DNA of 64,000 bases from Bacteroides intestinalis DSM 17393 (lineage in GTDB: Bacteria; Bacteroidota; Bacteroidia; Bacteroidales; Bacteroidaceae). Location of the stretch: assembly GCF_000172175.1 (NCBI RefSeq), contig NZ_ABJL02000001.1, forward strand, positions 1-64,000. The letters are read 5' to 3'. Made by a program: the position numbers and the translations under genes. Shown piece after piece: positions 9,394 through 18,375 of the stretch; within the stretch, counting starts at the first letter, position 1; each line of letters starts with the position of its first letter. A model generated the notes under the pieces. That model made no database searches. It saw only the letters and a program-made list of their open reading frames with translations, and was not told where the DNA came from.

Positions 9394-10164
9394 TTATCCT
9401 TCTATATTCTGCACTTCCACTTCCTTTACCTTCCGGAAGAGGTCGGATGCAAAAATAAAATCGTTGAGTTTCTTGTTGCTGGAAGTGAAGATGTCGTCTT
9501 TACTGCCTTCCCACTCCTTGTATCCGTCGTAGATATAGATAATTTTTTCACCGATACCCATTACAGAGTTCATGTCGTGGGTGTTGATGAGGGTGGTCAT
9601 ATTGTATTCATGGGTGATATCGTGTACCAGTTCGTCGATTACCAATGAGGTCTTTGGGTCTAATCCGGAGTTCGGTTCGTCACAGAACAAGTATTGCGGA
9701 TTTAAGGCAATGGCGCGGGCTATGGCAACACGTTTTTGCATACCACCACTGATTTCACCTGGAAATTTATCTTTTGCTTCTGCCAGGTTTACGCGATCCA
9801 GACAGAACATGGCACGGCGGGTACGGTCGCGGAATGTATCGTTGCTGAACATGTTCAAAGGAAACATTACATTGTCCAGCACCGTCATGGAGTCAAACAA
9901 TGCCGCACTTTGGAATATCATTCCCATTTCGCGGCGCAATGCTTTCTTTTCATTCTTGCCCATGGCAAGGAAATTACGGTTGTCGTATAATAATTCACCC
10001 CGTTCCGGTGTGAGCAATCCAACGATACACTTCATCAATACGGTTTTTCCCGAACCACTCTGTCCGATGATGAGATTAGTTTTCCCATTTTCAAAAGTGG
10101 CATTGATATCCTTTAATACATCTCTGCCTTCAAATGATTTCCAAAGTCCTTTCAGTTCGATCAT
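9394..10164 (-). CDS. mlaF: MlaF-like ABC transporter ATP-binding protein
   Basis: The ATPase of an Mla/MCE-type phospholipid transporter at the inner membrane, 256 aa. Walker A is GQSGSGKT, the ABC signature is SGGMQKRVAIARA and Walker B is LFCDEPNSGLDP; the D-loop and the switch His (INTHD) are present. Its ATG overlaps the stop of the upstream permease gene by 4 nt, indicating translational coupling. The MCE substrate-binding subunit (MlaD-like) is not in this block. Confidence 0.9.
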   Translation of the reverse strand: MIELKGLWKSFEGRDVLKDINATFENGKTNLIIGQSGSGKTVLMKCIVGLLTPERGELLYDNRNFLAMGKNEKKALRREMGMIFQSAALFDSMTVLDNVMFPLNMFSNDTFRDRTRRAMFCLDRVNLAEAKDKFPGEISGGMQKRVAIARAIALNPQYLFCDEPNSGLDPKTSLVIDELVHDITHEYNMTTLINTHDMNSVMGIGEKIIYIYDGYKEWEGSKDDIFTSSNKKLNDFIFASDLFRKVKEVEVQNIEG

Positions 10165-10904
10165 CCCATTAAGAGTTTAGTTAATATTAAGTCGGCAAAT
10201 AAGATAAGTACGCTGCTGCATACCACGGAGTCTGTAGAGGCCTTGCCCACCTCTATAGAACCGCCCTCGACGGTATAACCGAAAAAGGCCGATACACTGG
10301 CGATGATGAAAGCGAAGAACAATGATTTGATGATGCCACACCAGATAAACCATTCTACAAACATATATTGCAAACCGTATTCCAAGTCTACCGCCGACAT
10401 GATGCCACCGAACCAACACGTGGCAAAGGCTCCGATGATGCCGGCAAAGATACTGAACGTTACCAAGAAAGGAATGGTAGTCACCATGGCGCAAATCTTG
10501 GGAAGGATCAGGTAATTAGCTGAATTGACTCCCATGATTTCCAATGCATCGATTTGCTGGGTTACTCGCATGGTTCCCAGCTCAGAGGCAATATTGGAAC
10601 CTACTTTTCCTGCTAATATCAGACACATGATGGAGGAAGAGAATTCCAGCAACATAATTTCACGTGTCACATAACCTACTGTCCAACGTGGCATAAAAGG
10701 GCTCTCGATGTTCAGTTTGATTTGTATGGTGATAACAGCGCCGATGAAGAACGAAATCAGCAAGACAATGCCGATAGAGTTCACGCCGAGTTGCCCCATC
10801 TCATTGAGGTATTGGCGGAAGAACATGCGCATACGCTCCGGGCGGGCAAAAGTACGCCCCATCAACATGATGTATCTTCCGACAGTTTTAAGTGCTTTTA
10901 TCAT
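10161..10904 (-). CDS. mlaE: MlaE-like ABC transporter permease
   Basis: The integral membrane permease of the MlaE/DUF140 family, 247 aa, with about five hydrophobic spans. The family region EFSSSIMCLILAGKVGSNIA followed by LGTMRVTQQIDALE is clear. It pairs with the ATPase gene through a 4-nt overlap and should move lipids between the inner membrane and the periplasm. Transcription starts in the 78-nt gap shared with lptB. Confidence 0.92.
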   Translation of the reverse strand: MIKALKTVGRYIMLMGRTFARPERMRMFFRQYLNEMGQLGVNSIGIVLLISFFIGAVITIQIKLNIESPFMPRWTVGYVTREIMLLEFSSSIMCLILAGKVGSNIASELGTMRVTQQIDALEIMGVNSANYLILPKICAMVTTIPFLVTFSIFAGIIGAFATCWFGGIMSAVDLEYGLQYMFVEWFIWCGIIKSLFFAFIIASVSAFFGYTVEGGSIEVGKASTDSVVCSSVLILFADLILTKLLMG

Positions 10905-10925
10905 GACTCTTAACTATTTTGTCTG

Positions 10926-10933
10926 CAAATATA
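10926..10933 (-). promoter_or_regulatory. -7 box for mlaEF-like operon
   Basis: On the minus strand the sequence reads TATATTTG, 22 nt before the permease start. Its divergent counterpart for lptB lies 24 nt away, so the two promoters share a compact region. Confidence 0.55.
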
Positions 10934-10956
10934 GCCCATTTTCAGCTGATAATTGC

Positions 10957-10964
10957 TACATTTG
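10957..10964 (+). promoter_or_regulatory. -7 box for lptB
   Basis: TACATTTG matches TAnnTTTG, 18 nt before the lptB ATG. The transcript leader would be very short. No -33 TTTG is visible at the right distance. Confidence 0.55.
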
Positions 10965-10982
10965 CGGCAAAATAACGCAAGT

Positions 10983-11738
10983 ATGGAAGAAAGCAAAATG
11001 GTGCTTCGCACTGAGGACCTGGTGAAAAAGTACGGTAAACGTACAGTAGTAAGCCATGTTTCCATAGATGTGAAGCAGGGAGAAATTGTTGGTTTACTGG
11101 GACCGAACGGTGCCGGTAAGACGACTTCATTCTATATGACCGTGGGACTGATTACGCCGAATGAGGGACGTATTTTTCTGGATGACCTGGATATTACGAA
11201 ATATCCGGTGTATAAGCGTGCGCAAACCGGTATCGGATATTTGGCGCAGGAAGCATCTGTATTTCGCCAGATGAGTGTGGAAGATAATATTGCTTCTGTA
11301 CTGGAAATGACGGATAAACCTCTGGAATATCAGAAGGAAAAACTGGAAAACCTGATTGCGGAATTCCGTTTGCAGAAGGTGCGTAAAAATAAAGGTAACC
11401 AACTTTCGGGTGGTGAGCGCCGTCGTACAGAGATTGCCCGTTGTCTTGCTATCGACCCTAAGTTTATCATGCTCGACGAACCTTTTGCAGGAGTTGACCC
11501 GATTGCTGTAGAAGATATTCAGCAAATCGTATGGAAATTAAAGGATAAGAATATCGGTATCCTGATTACTGACCATAACGTGCAGGAAACATTAAGTATT
11601 ACCGACCGTGCTTATCTGTTGTTCGAAGGGAAAATCTTGTTCCAGGGAACGCCGGAAGAGTTGGCGGAAAACAAAATTGTACGTGAAAAGTATCTGAGTA
11701 ATAGCTTTGTGCTTCGTCGCAAGGATTTTATGAAATAA
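10983..11738 (+). CDS. lptB: LPS export ABC transporter ATPase LptB
   Basis: The cytoplasmic ATPase of the Lpt machine that extracts LPS from the inner membrane. It is 251 aa from the ATG at 10983; a longer reading frame would begin inside the promoter. Walker A is GPNGAGKTT, the signature is LSGGERRRTEIAR and Walker B is IMLDEPFAGVDP, with the family Q-loop GYLAQEASVFR. It is divergent from the mlaEF-like operon, which fits joint work on outer-membrane lipid balance. The OstA-like gene at 23930 may belong to the same pathway. Confidence 0.95.
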   Translation: MEESKMVLRTEDLVKKYGKRTVVSHVSIDVKQGEIVGLLGPNGAGKTTSFYMTVGLITPNEGRIFLDDLDITKYPVYKRAQTGIGYLAQEASVFRQMSVEDNIASVLEMTDKPLEYQKEKLENLIAEFRLQKVRKNKGNQLSGGERRRTEIARCLAIDPKFIMLDEPFAGVDPIAVEDIQQIVWKLKDKNIGILITDHNVQETLSITDRAYLLFEGKILFQGTPEELAENKIVREKYLSNSFVLRRKDFMK

Positions 11739-11754
11739 TGATAGTGGTAAAACA

Positions 11755-11797
11755 AAGACCGCCTGCTCTCTTTTCCAAGAGTGAGCAGGCGGTCTTG
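11755..11797. terminator. Bidirectional terminator between lptB and the RRM gene
   Basis: AAGACCGCCTGCTC pairs with GAGCAGGCGGTCTT, with T-rich sequence on both outer sides. It separates two convergent genes. Confidence 0.88.
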
Positions 11798-11815
11798 TTT
11801 TCTTTCTCCTTTATA

Positions 11816-12064
11816 TTAGTATTTCGGAGGTCTTGCTTCTTTAACTACCATGTTGCGGCCGAAATATTCAGCTCCGTCGAGTTCTTCAATCGCTTTAGCT
11901 GCAGCTGCTGCATCTTCCATTTCTACAAATGCAATGCCTCTGAAACGACCGGTTTCGCGATCTTTGATAAATTTGACTGCGGTTACAGCACCGTAATCTT
12001 CCATGACCTTTTGCAGATCTGATTCCCTAACTTTGTAGTTAAGGTTTCCTACGTAAATGTTCAT
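11816..12064 (-). CDS. RRM-type RNA-binding protein
   Basis: An 82-aa protein that is a single RNA recognition motif. RNP2 is IYVGNL at residues 3-8 and RNP1 is RGIAFVEM near residues 42-49, with the alanine-rich helix and a short basic tail ending in RPPKY. Proteins of this kind are abundant in Bacteroides and bind single-stranded RNA, acting as likely global post-transcriptional regulators. It has a long untranslated upstream region (see 12065-12423). Confidence 0.93.
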   Translation of the reverse strand: MNIYVGNLNYKVRESDLQKVMEDYGAVTAVKFIKDRETGRFRGIAFVEMEDAAAAAKAIEELDGAEYFGRNMVVKEARPPKY

Positions 12065-12423
12065 AATGAAAATGTAAAATAAATAAATGAATAAAACTCT
12101 CTTGGAACAGTAACTATAATAAAATGATCACAACAACAGAGAGTTTACAAAAGCGTTTAAATAAAAACGGAAGTAAAAACCATGTACTGAAAATCTAAAA
12201 ACTAACGCATTACCATTCCGCAACAAAGAAACTGAAATATTTCGAATTAACAATATTTCTCTTCTATTTTTTTTGCTTTTTCTTTCGAATCTATAGATAA
12301 ATGCCTTATGAAATAACAATTTGTTGTTTATGGGGCGCAGACTTTTCTTTTTAATGATAGAGGTATCATTCAATGGTAAGTATTCTCTCCTTTTGTTATA
12401 AAGAAATAATTCAGCTATGTTTT
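12065..12423. other. AT-rich gap upstream of the RRM gene
   Basis: About 360 nt with no convincing gene. On the RRM side, a 9-bp inverted repeat (AAACTCTCT at 12094-12102 with AGAGAGTTT at 12138-12146) could fold in the 5' leader of the RRM mRNA. A short hairpin AATGATA/TATCATT lies near 12353. An 81-codon minus-strand frame here is Lys/Ile/Phe-rich and looks fortuitous. Confidence 0.4.
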
Positions 12424-12454
12424 TTTGATAATTGAAAGAATAACGCTAATTTTG
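12424..12454 (+). promoter_or_regulatory. Promoter of tig
   Basis: A full match to the Bacteroides promoter: TTTG at 12424-12427, a 19-nt spacer and TAATTTTG at 12447-12454. The expected start near 12461 gives a leader of about 45 nt. Confidence 0.8.
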
Positions 12455-12506
12455 CACCCTCATTTGAGATTGGAATAAAGTATAAATCAAATAAATAATT
12501 GTCAGA

Positions 12507-13862
12507 ATGAACGTTTCATTACAAAACATTGACAAAGTAAGCGCTCTGCTTACTGTAAAGCTTGAGAAAGCCGATTATCAGGAAAAAGTTGATAAATCAT
12601 TGAAAAGTCTTCGTCAGAAAGCTCAAGTTCCGGGGTTCCGTCCGGGTATGGTTCCGATGAGCTTGGTGAAGAAAATGTATGGTAAATCTGTTATTGCCGA
12701 AGAAGTGAACAAGGCACTTTCAGAAGCTGTATATAAGTATATTCAAGATAATAATGTATCTATCCTCGGCGAACCGTTGCCAAACGAAGACAAGCAACCG
12801 GAGATCGACTTCGATACTATGGAAGAATTCGAATTCCTGTTTGATATTGCTTTGGCACCTGAATTCAAGGCTGAAGTAGACGCTAAAGATAAAGTAGACT
12901 ACTATTTGATTGACGTTACCGAAGATATGGTAAACAATCAGGTGAAAGCTTATACACAACGTAACGGTAAGTACGAGAAAGTAGACGTTTACGAAGATAA
13001 GGATATGCTGAAAGGTCTGTTGGCTGAGTTGGACGAAAACGGCAATACCAAAGAAGGTGGTATCCAAGTAGAAGGTGCTGTAATGATGCCGTCTTATATG
13101 AAGAACGATGAGCAAAAAGCTATTTTCGCCAATGCAAAGGTAAACGATGTACTTGTATTCAATCCTCACACTGCATGGGAAGGTAATGCTGCCGAACTGT
13201 CTTCTCTGTTGAAGATTGACAAGGAAGAGGCTGCTGAAATGAAGTCTAACTTCAGCTATCAGGTAGAAGAGGTTACTCGTTTCGTAGAAGGAGAACTGAC
13301 TCAGGAAATCTTTGACCAGGTATGTGGTAAAGACGTAGTGAAGACTGAAGAAGAATTCCGCGCTAAAATAAAAGAAGTAATTGCCAATCAGTTCGTAGCA
13401 GACAGCGATTATAAATTCCTGATTGATGTTCGTAAGATGTTGATGGAAAAGGTTGGTAAACTGGAATTCCCGGATGCATTGCTGAAACGCATCATGCGCA
13501 TGAACAACCAGGATAAAGACGAAAAGTTCGTTGATGACAACTATGATAAGAGCATTGAAGAACTGACATGGCACCTGATCAAGGAACAGTTGGTGAAGGC
13601 AAATAATATTAAAGTTGAACAGGAAGATGTGGTCAATATGGCTAAGGAAGCTACTCGTGCTCAGTTTGCACAATATGGTATGATGAGCGTTCCCGAAGAT
13701 CTTCTGGAAAACTATGCAAAGGAAATGCTGAAGAAGAAAGAAAGTGTGGAAGGTTTGGTGAACCGCGTTGTTGAAACCAAATTGGCTTCTGCTTTGAAGT
13801 CTCAGGTGAAGCTGAATAACAAAACAATTTCTGCAGAAGAATTCAACAAGATGTTTGAATAA
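12507..13862 (+). CDS. tig: Trigger factor, ribosome-associated chaperone
   Basis: A chaperone that binds nascent chains at the ribosomal exit tunnel, 451 aa. The ribosome-binding signature is visible in PGFRPGMVP (about 41-49). A central FKBP-like region follows; it lacks the obvious catalytic motif of active FKBPs, as is usual in Bacteroidota. The rest is the helical substrate-binding domain. Own promoter and terminator; clpP-clpX follow, the classic tig-clpP-clpX order. Confidence 0.95.
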   Translation: MNVSLQNIDKVSALLTVKLEKADYQEKVDKSLKSLRQKAQVPGFRPGMVPMSLVKKMYGKSVIAEEVNKALSEAVYKYIQDNNVSILGEPLPNEDKQPEIDFDTMEEFEFLFDIALAPEFKAEVDAKDKVDYYLIDVTEDMVNNQVKAYTQRNGKYEKVDVYEDKDMLKGLLAELDENGNTKEGGIQVEGAVMMPSYMKNDEQKAIFANAKVNDVLVFNPHTAWEGNAAELSSLLKIDKEEAAEMKSNFSYQVEEVTRFVEGELTQEIFDQVCGKDVVKTEEEFRAKIKEVIANQFVADSDYKFLIDVRKMLMEKVGKLEFPDALLKRIMRMNNQDKDEKFVDDNYDKSIEELTWHLIKEQLVKANNIKVEQEDVVNMAKEATRAQFAQYGMMSVPEDLLENYAKEMLKKKESVEGLVNRVVETKLASALKSQVKLNNKTISAEEFNKMFE

Positions 13863-13898
13863 GCTTTTTTATTCTGAAAACAGTTTAAAAACATTAAG

Positions 13899-13937
13899 AA
13901 ACACAGAGTTTTATAGTATATAACTCTGTGTTTTTTT
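13899..13937 (+). terminator. Terminator after tig
   Basis: AACACAGAGTT pairs with AACTCTGTGTT around an AT-rich loop, followed by a T7 run. It separates tig from clpPX. Confidence 0.85.
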
Positions 13938-14002
13938 GTGTCTCTGTGTTCTTTTTTGTTTCTTTGCATTTCAATTTACTAAACCTAAATAAAGAAAGTA
14001 AT

Positions 14003-14665
14003 ATGGATGATTTTAGAAAATACGCTACCAAGCATTTAGGAATGAATAGTTTGGTGTTGGACGATGTGATTAAATCACAAGCCGGGTATTTAAATCCTTA
14101 TATCCTGGAAGAGCGTCAGCTTAATGTAACACAGTTGGACGTTTTCTCCCGCTTGATGATGGATCGCATCATTTTCCTTGGTACGCAAGTTGACGATTAT
14201 ACCGCCAATACTTTACAGGCGCAGTTACTTTATCTGGACTCAGTAGATCCGGGTAAAGATATCTCTATTTATATCAATTCACCGGGTGGTTCTGTATATG
14301 CAGGATTGGGTATTTATGATACAATGCAGTTTATTACAAGTGACGTAGCAACTATCTGTACCGGTATGGCGGCAAGTATGGCTGCAGTGTTGCTGGTGGC
14401 AGGTGCTGAGGGTAAGCGTTCGGCACTGACTCATTCGCGTGTAATGATACATCAGCCGATGGGCGGTGCGCAGGGGCAGGCTTCAGATATTGAAATCACA
14501 GCCCGTGAAATACAAAAACTGAAGAAAGAACTGTATACTATCATTGCTGATCACTCTCATACTCCTTTTGATAAAGTTTGGGCAGACTCTGACCGTGACT
14601 ACTGGATGACGGCACAGGAAGCCAAAGAGTATGGTATGGTAGATGAAGTGTTGATTAAAAAATAA
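14003..14665 (+). CDS. clpP: ATP-dependent Clp protease proteolytic subunit
   Basis: The serine peptidase of the Clp protease, 220 aa from the ATG at 14003; the 25 codons open upstream are Phe-rich non-coding sequence. The catalytic residues are Ser125 in GMAASMAAV, His150 in MIHQPMGG and Asp199 in DRDYWMTAQEA. clpX starts 2 nt after the stop, so both subunits are made from one message. Confidence 0.97.
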   Translation: MDDFRKYATKHLGMNSLVLDDVIKSQAGYLNPYILEERQLNVTQLDVFSRLMMDRIIFLGTQVDDYTANTLQAQLLYLDSVDPGKDISIYINSPGGSVYAGLGIYDTMQFITSDVATICTGMAASMAAVLLVAGAEGKRSALTHSRVMIHQPMGGAQGQASDIEITAREIQKLKKELYTIIADHSHTPFDKVWADSDRDYWMTAQEAKEYGMVDEVLIKK

Positions 14666-14667
14666 AT

Positions 14668-15915
14668 ATGGCAGACTCAAAAAGAAACAAAGGAAGGTGT
14701 AGTTTTTGTGGGCGTATGGAAGATGAAGTCGGATTCCTGATAACAGGAATGAACGGTTTCATCTGTGATAGTTGTGCTACTCAGGCCTATGAGATTACTC
14801 AGGAGGCATTGGGTGGAGCAAAAAGAGGTGGCGCTGCAACAAAACTGAACCTGAGAGAACTTCCGAAACCTTTAGAAATAAAAGAATTCCTTGATCAATA
14901 TGTCATTGGACAGGACGATGCCAAGCGTTTCCTTTCCGTGTCGGTATACAATCACTATAAGCGCCTGTTGCAAAAGGACGGCGGTGATGATGTGGAAATT
15001 GAAAAGTCCAACATTATTATGGTAGGAAGTACTGGTACGGGAAAGACCCTGCTGGCGCGTACTATTGCCAAACTGCTTCATGTTCCTTTTACGATTGTGG
15101 ATGCCACGGTGCTTACCGAGGCAGGATACGTAGGTGAGGATATTGAAAGTATTCTGACTCGCCTGCTGCAGGTGGCAGATTATAATGTTCCCGAAGCAGA
15201 ACAAGGCATTGTATTCATTGATGAAATTGATAAAATAGCCCGTAAGGGTGATAATCCTTCCATCACTCGTGATGTGAGTGGAGAAGGTGTACAGCAAGGT
15301 TTACTGAAATTGTTGGAAGGCTCAGTGGTGAACGTACCGCCTCAGGGTGGACGTAAACACCCCGACCAGAAGATGATTCCGGTGAACACGAAGAATATCC
15401 TTTTCATTTGCGGCGGTGCATTCGATGGCATTGAGAAGAAAATAGCTCAACGACTGAATACGCATGTGGTGGGTTATAGTGCAGTGCGTAATACTGCGGT
15501 GATCGATAAGAGCAATATGATGCAATATATCGCTCCGCAGGATTTGAAGTCATTCGGTTTGATACCTGAAATCATCGGTCGTCTGCCGGTGTTGACTTAT
15601 CTTAATCCATTGGACCGTGCTGCTTTGCGCTCCATCCTGACTGAACCCAAGAACTCTATTATCAAACAGTATGTAAAGCTGTTTGAGATGGATAAAGTGG
15701 AATTGAAGTTCGAAGATGAGGTTTTTGAATACATAGTCGATAAGGCTGTGGAATACAAATTGGGAGCCCGTGGATTGCGATCTATTGTGGAGACCATAAT
15801 GATGGATGCTATGTTCGAAATCCCTTCTGAGCACAAAGATACCTTTGTTGTGACGTTGGATTACGCAAAACAACAACTTGAAAAAGCAAACATTGCAAGA
15901 CTGCAAACTGCTTAA
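14668..15915 (+). CDS. clpX: ATP-dependent Clp protease ATP-binding subunit ClpX
   Basis: The AAA+ unfoldase that feeds ClpP, 415 aa. The N-terminal zinc-binding domain has Cys11, Cys14, Cys33 and Cys36. Walker A is GSTGTGKT (120-127), Walker B is IVFIDEID, the pore loop is GYVG and sensor 2 is GARGLRS. Length and order are standard. Confidence 0.97.
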   Translation: MADSKRNKGRCSFCGRMEDEVGFLITGMNGFICDSCATQAYEITQEALGGAKRGGAATKLNLRELPKPLEIKEFLDQYVIGQDDAKRFLSVSVYNHYKRLLQKDGGDDVEIEKSNIIMVGSTGTGKTLLARTIAKLLHVPFTIVDATVLTEAGYVGEDIESILTRLLQVADYNVPEAEQGIVFIDEIDKIARKGDNPSITRDVSGEGVQQGLLKLLEGSVVNVPPQGGRKHPDQKMIPVNTKNILFICGGAFDGIEKKIAQRLNTHVVGYSAVRNTAVIDKSNMMQYIAPQDLKSFGLIPEIIGRLPVLTYLNPLDRAALRSILTEPKNSIIKQYVKLFEMDKVELKFEDEVFEYIVDKAVEYKLGARGLRSIVETIMMDAMFEIPSEHKDTFVVTLDYAKQQLEKANIARLQTA

Positions 15916-15984
15916 AATCAAATGATAAGGATGTGCAAAACTGACTTTTTTGTTTTTTATTGAAAAATATTCATTGGATTATGC

Positions 15985-16014
15985 TTGAAAATTAAGAAGT
16001 TGTTTATAACTTTG
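15985..16014 (+). promoter_or_regulatory. Promoter of recQ
   Basis: TTG at 15985-15987, a 19-nt spacer and TAACTTTG at 16007-16014. The leader would be about 65 nt and contains a 25-codon ORF (16036-16113) that overlaps the recQ start in another frame. Confidence 0.65.
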
Positions 16015-16086
16015 TTAGAGTTCTTATTAAAAAAGAATGGCTAAACGAGATGTTGAACAATCACTCAAAAAACAACCTAATGAATC

Positions 16087-18270
16087 ATGGCAGGGAAGAA
16101 GATTAATTTGACAGACCAGCTGAAGAAATACTTCGGATTTGACACGTTTAAAGGGAATCAGGAAGCTATCATACAAAACCTGTTAGCAGGCAACGATACA
16201 TTCGTGCTGATGCCTACAGGCGGTGGCAAATCATTATGTTACCAGTTACCTTCATTAATGATGGAAGGCACGGGTATTGTGATTTCTCCTCTGATTGCTC
16301 TAATGAAGAACCAGGTCGATGCGATGCGCAACTTCAGTGAAGAAGATGGTATTGCCCATTTTATAAACTCTTCCCTTAATAAAGGCGCGATAGATCAGGT
16401 AAAGTCTGATATCCTCAGTGGTAAGACGAAGTTGCTGTATGTGGCTCCTGAATCGCTGACGAAAGAGGAAAACGTGGAGTTTCTGAAGACAGTGAAGATA
16501 TCCTTCTATGCTGTAGATGAAGCACATTGTATCTCCGAGTGGGGACATGATTTCCGTCCGGAATACCGGCGTATCCGTCCTATTATCAATGAAATCGGAA
16601 AAGCTCCGGTGATTGCTTTGACGGCGACTGCTACTCCTAAGGTGCAGCACGATATTCAGAAAAATCTGGGTATGGTGGATGCAGAGGTGTTCAAGTCTTC
16701 GTTCAATCGTCCGAACCTCTATTATGAGGTACGTCCCAAGACTAATAATATAGATAGAGATATCATCAAGTTTATCAAGAATAACTCGGAAAAATCAGGT
16801 ATTATTTATTGCCTGAGCCGGAAGAAAGTAGAGGAACTTGCTGAGATTCTGCAGGCAAACGGCATCAATGCCCGCGCTTACCATGCAGGCATGGATTCTG
16901 CAACACGTACGCAAAATCAAGATGACTTCTTGATGGAGAAAATAGATGTGATTGTGGCAACCATTGCTTTCGGTATGGGTATTGATAAGCCCGATGTACG
17001 TTATGTCATTCACTATGACATTCCGAAAAGTCTGGAAGGATATTATCAGGAAACAGGACGTGCCGGAAGAGACGGGGGTGAAGGACAGTGCATTACCTTT
17101 TATACCAATAAAGACTTGCAGAAACTGGAAAAGTTCATGCAAGGCAAACCTGTAGCAGAACAGGAAATAGGCAAACAGCTTCTGTTGGAAACTGCTGCTT
17201 ATGCCGAATCTTCTGTATGCCGCCGAAAGACGCTGTTGCATTACTTCGGCGAAGAGTATTTGGAAGAGAACTGTGGAAATTGTGACAACTGTTTAAACCC
17301 GAAAAAACAAGTGGAGGCTCAAGAATTATTATGTACCGTGATAGAGGCTATTCTCGCGGTGAAAGAGAATTTTAAAGCAGATTATATTATTGACATTATA
17401 CAAGGACGCGAAACTACCGAAGTACAAGCGCACCTGCATGAAGATCTGGAAGCTTTCGGTTCTGGAATGGGCGAAGAGGACAAGACATGGAATGCTGTCA
17501 TTCGTCAGGCGTTGATTGCCGGTTACCTGAGTAAAGATGTGGAAAATTACGGTTTGTTGAAGGTGACGGATGCCGGAAAGAAATTCCTGAAACATCCTAA
17601 GTCATTTAAGATAACCGAAGATAATGATTTCGAAGAAGTGGAAGAAGAAGCTCCGGCACGGGGAGGTGGTTCTTGCGCTGTCGATCCGGCTCTTTATTCC
17701 ATGCTGAAGGATTTGCGCAAGAAGCTCTCTAAGAAGTTGGAAGTGCCGCCATACGTTATATTCCAGGATCCTTCGTTGGAAGCCATGGCTACCATTTATC
17801 CGGTGACATTGGACGAACTGCAGAATATTCCTGGCGTAGGAGCCGGTAAGGCGAAACGTTATGGTGAAGAGTTCTGTAAACTCATTAAGCGGCATTGTGA
17901 AGAGAATGAGATCGAACGTCCGGAAGATTTACGTGTTCGTACGGTTGCCAATAAGTCAAAACTGAAGGTTTCTATTATTCAGTCTATAGACCGGAAAGTG
18001 GCATTGGATGATATCGCTCTTTCCAAAGGTATCGAGTTCAGTGATTTGCTAGACGAAATAGAGGCTATCGTTTATTCCGGTACGAAATTGAATATCGACT
18101 ACTTCCTGGATGAGATTATGGACGAAGACCATATGCTGGATATCTATGATTATTATAAAGAATCCACCACAGACAAAGTTGATGATGCTCTCGATGAGTT
18201 GGGGGATGATTTCACGGAAGAAGAAGTACGTTTGGTTCGCATCAAGTTCATTTCTGAAATGGCGAATTAA
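16087..18270 (+). CDS. recQ: ATP-dependent DNA helicase RecQ
   Basis: A 3'-5' DNA helicase for recombination and fork repair, 727 aa. Walker A has Lys48 in TGGGKS, and motif II is DEAH from Asp144, followed by the RecQ aromatic-rich loop GHDFRPEYR. The RQC zinc site has Cys378, Cys396, Cys399 and Cys402. An HRDC domain (about 540-620) and a C-terminal acidic region of about 100 aa follow, longer than in E. coli RecQ. The start codon is the ATG that opens MAGKKINL. Confidence 0.95.
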   Translation: MAGKKINLTDQLKKYFGFDTFKGNQEAIIQNLLAGNDTFVLMPTGGGKSLCYQLPSLMMEGTGIVISPLIALMKNQVDAMRNFSEEDGIAHFINSSLNKGAIDQVKSDILSGKTKLLYVAPESLTKEENVEFLKTVKISFYAVDEAHCISEWGHDFRPEYRRIRPIINEIGKAPVIALTATATPKVQHDIQKNLGMVDAEVFKSSFNRPNLYYEVRPKTNNIDRDIIKFIKNNSEKSGIIYCLSRKKVEELAEILQANGINARAYHAGMDSATRTQNQDDFLMEKIDVIVATIAFGMGIDKPDVRYVIHYDIPKSLEGYYQETGRAGRDGGEGQCITFYTNKDLQKLEKFMQGKPVAEQEIGKQLLLETAAYAESSVCRRKTLLHYFGEEYLEENCGNCDNCLNPKKQVEAQELLCTVIEAILAVKENFKADYIIDIIQGRETTEVQAHLHEDLEAFGSGMGEEDKTWNAVIRQALIAGYLSKDVENYGLLKVTDAGKKFLKHPKSFKITEDNDFEEVEEEAPARGGGSCAVDPALYSMLKDLRKKLSKKLEVPPYVIFQDPSLEAMATIYPVTLDELQNIPGVGAGKAKRYGEEFCKLIKRHCEENEIERPEDLRVRTVANKSKLKVSIIQSIDRKVALDDIALSKGIEFSDLLDEIEAIVYSGTKLNIDYFLDEIMDEDHMLDIYDYYKESTTDKVDDALDELGDDFTEEEVRLVRIKFISEMAN

Positions 18271-18302
18271 CCCTTGGCTGTTGGTTTAAAAAAAGAAAAA
18301 AA

Positions 18303-18355
18303 TATTGCGTGCAGATATACGGAATGGAATAAAAACCGTATATTTGCACGCAATA
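18303..18355. repeat. 20-bp inverted repeat over the guaB promoter
   Basis: The arms at 18303-18322 and 18336-18355 match at 19 of 20 positions around a 13-nt loop; the one mismatch would be a G-U pair in RNA. The right arm contains the guaB -7 box TATATTTG (18339-18346). It could be an operator or an RNA hairpin. On the minus strand it is followed by a T-rich tract like a terminator, but no minus-strand gene ends here. Confidence 0.85.
18339..18346 (+). promoter_or_regulatory. -7 box of guaB
   Basis: TATATTTG, 29 nt before the guaB ATG, inside the right arm of the inverted repeat. No -33 TTTG is in position. Confidence 0.6.
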
Positions 18356-18375
18356 AATTTTAAACGCATAGCCCT

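Noticed and set aside
12128..12373. 81-codon minus-strand ORF in the RRM-tig gap
   Set aside because: AT-rich and low-complexity, without promoter or homology; more likely untranslated leader.
16036..16113. 25-codon ORF (MAKRDVEQSL...) overlapping the recQ start
   Set aside because: It could be a leader peptide, but there is no terminator or codon bias to support it.
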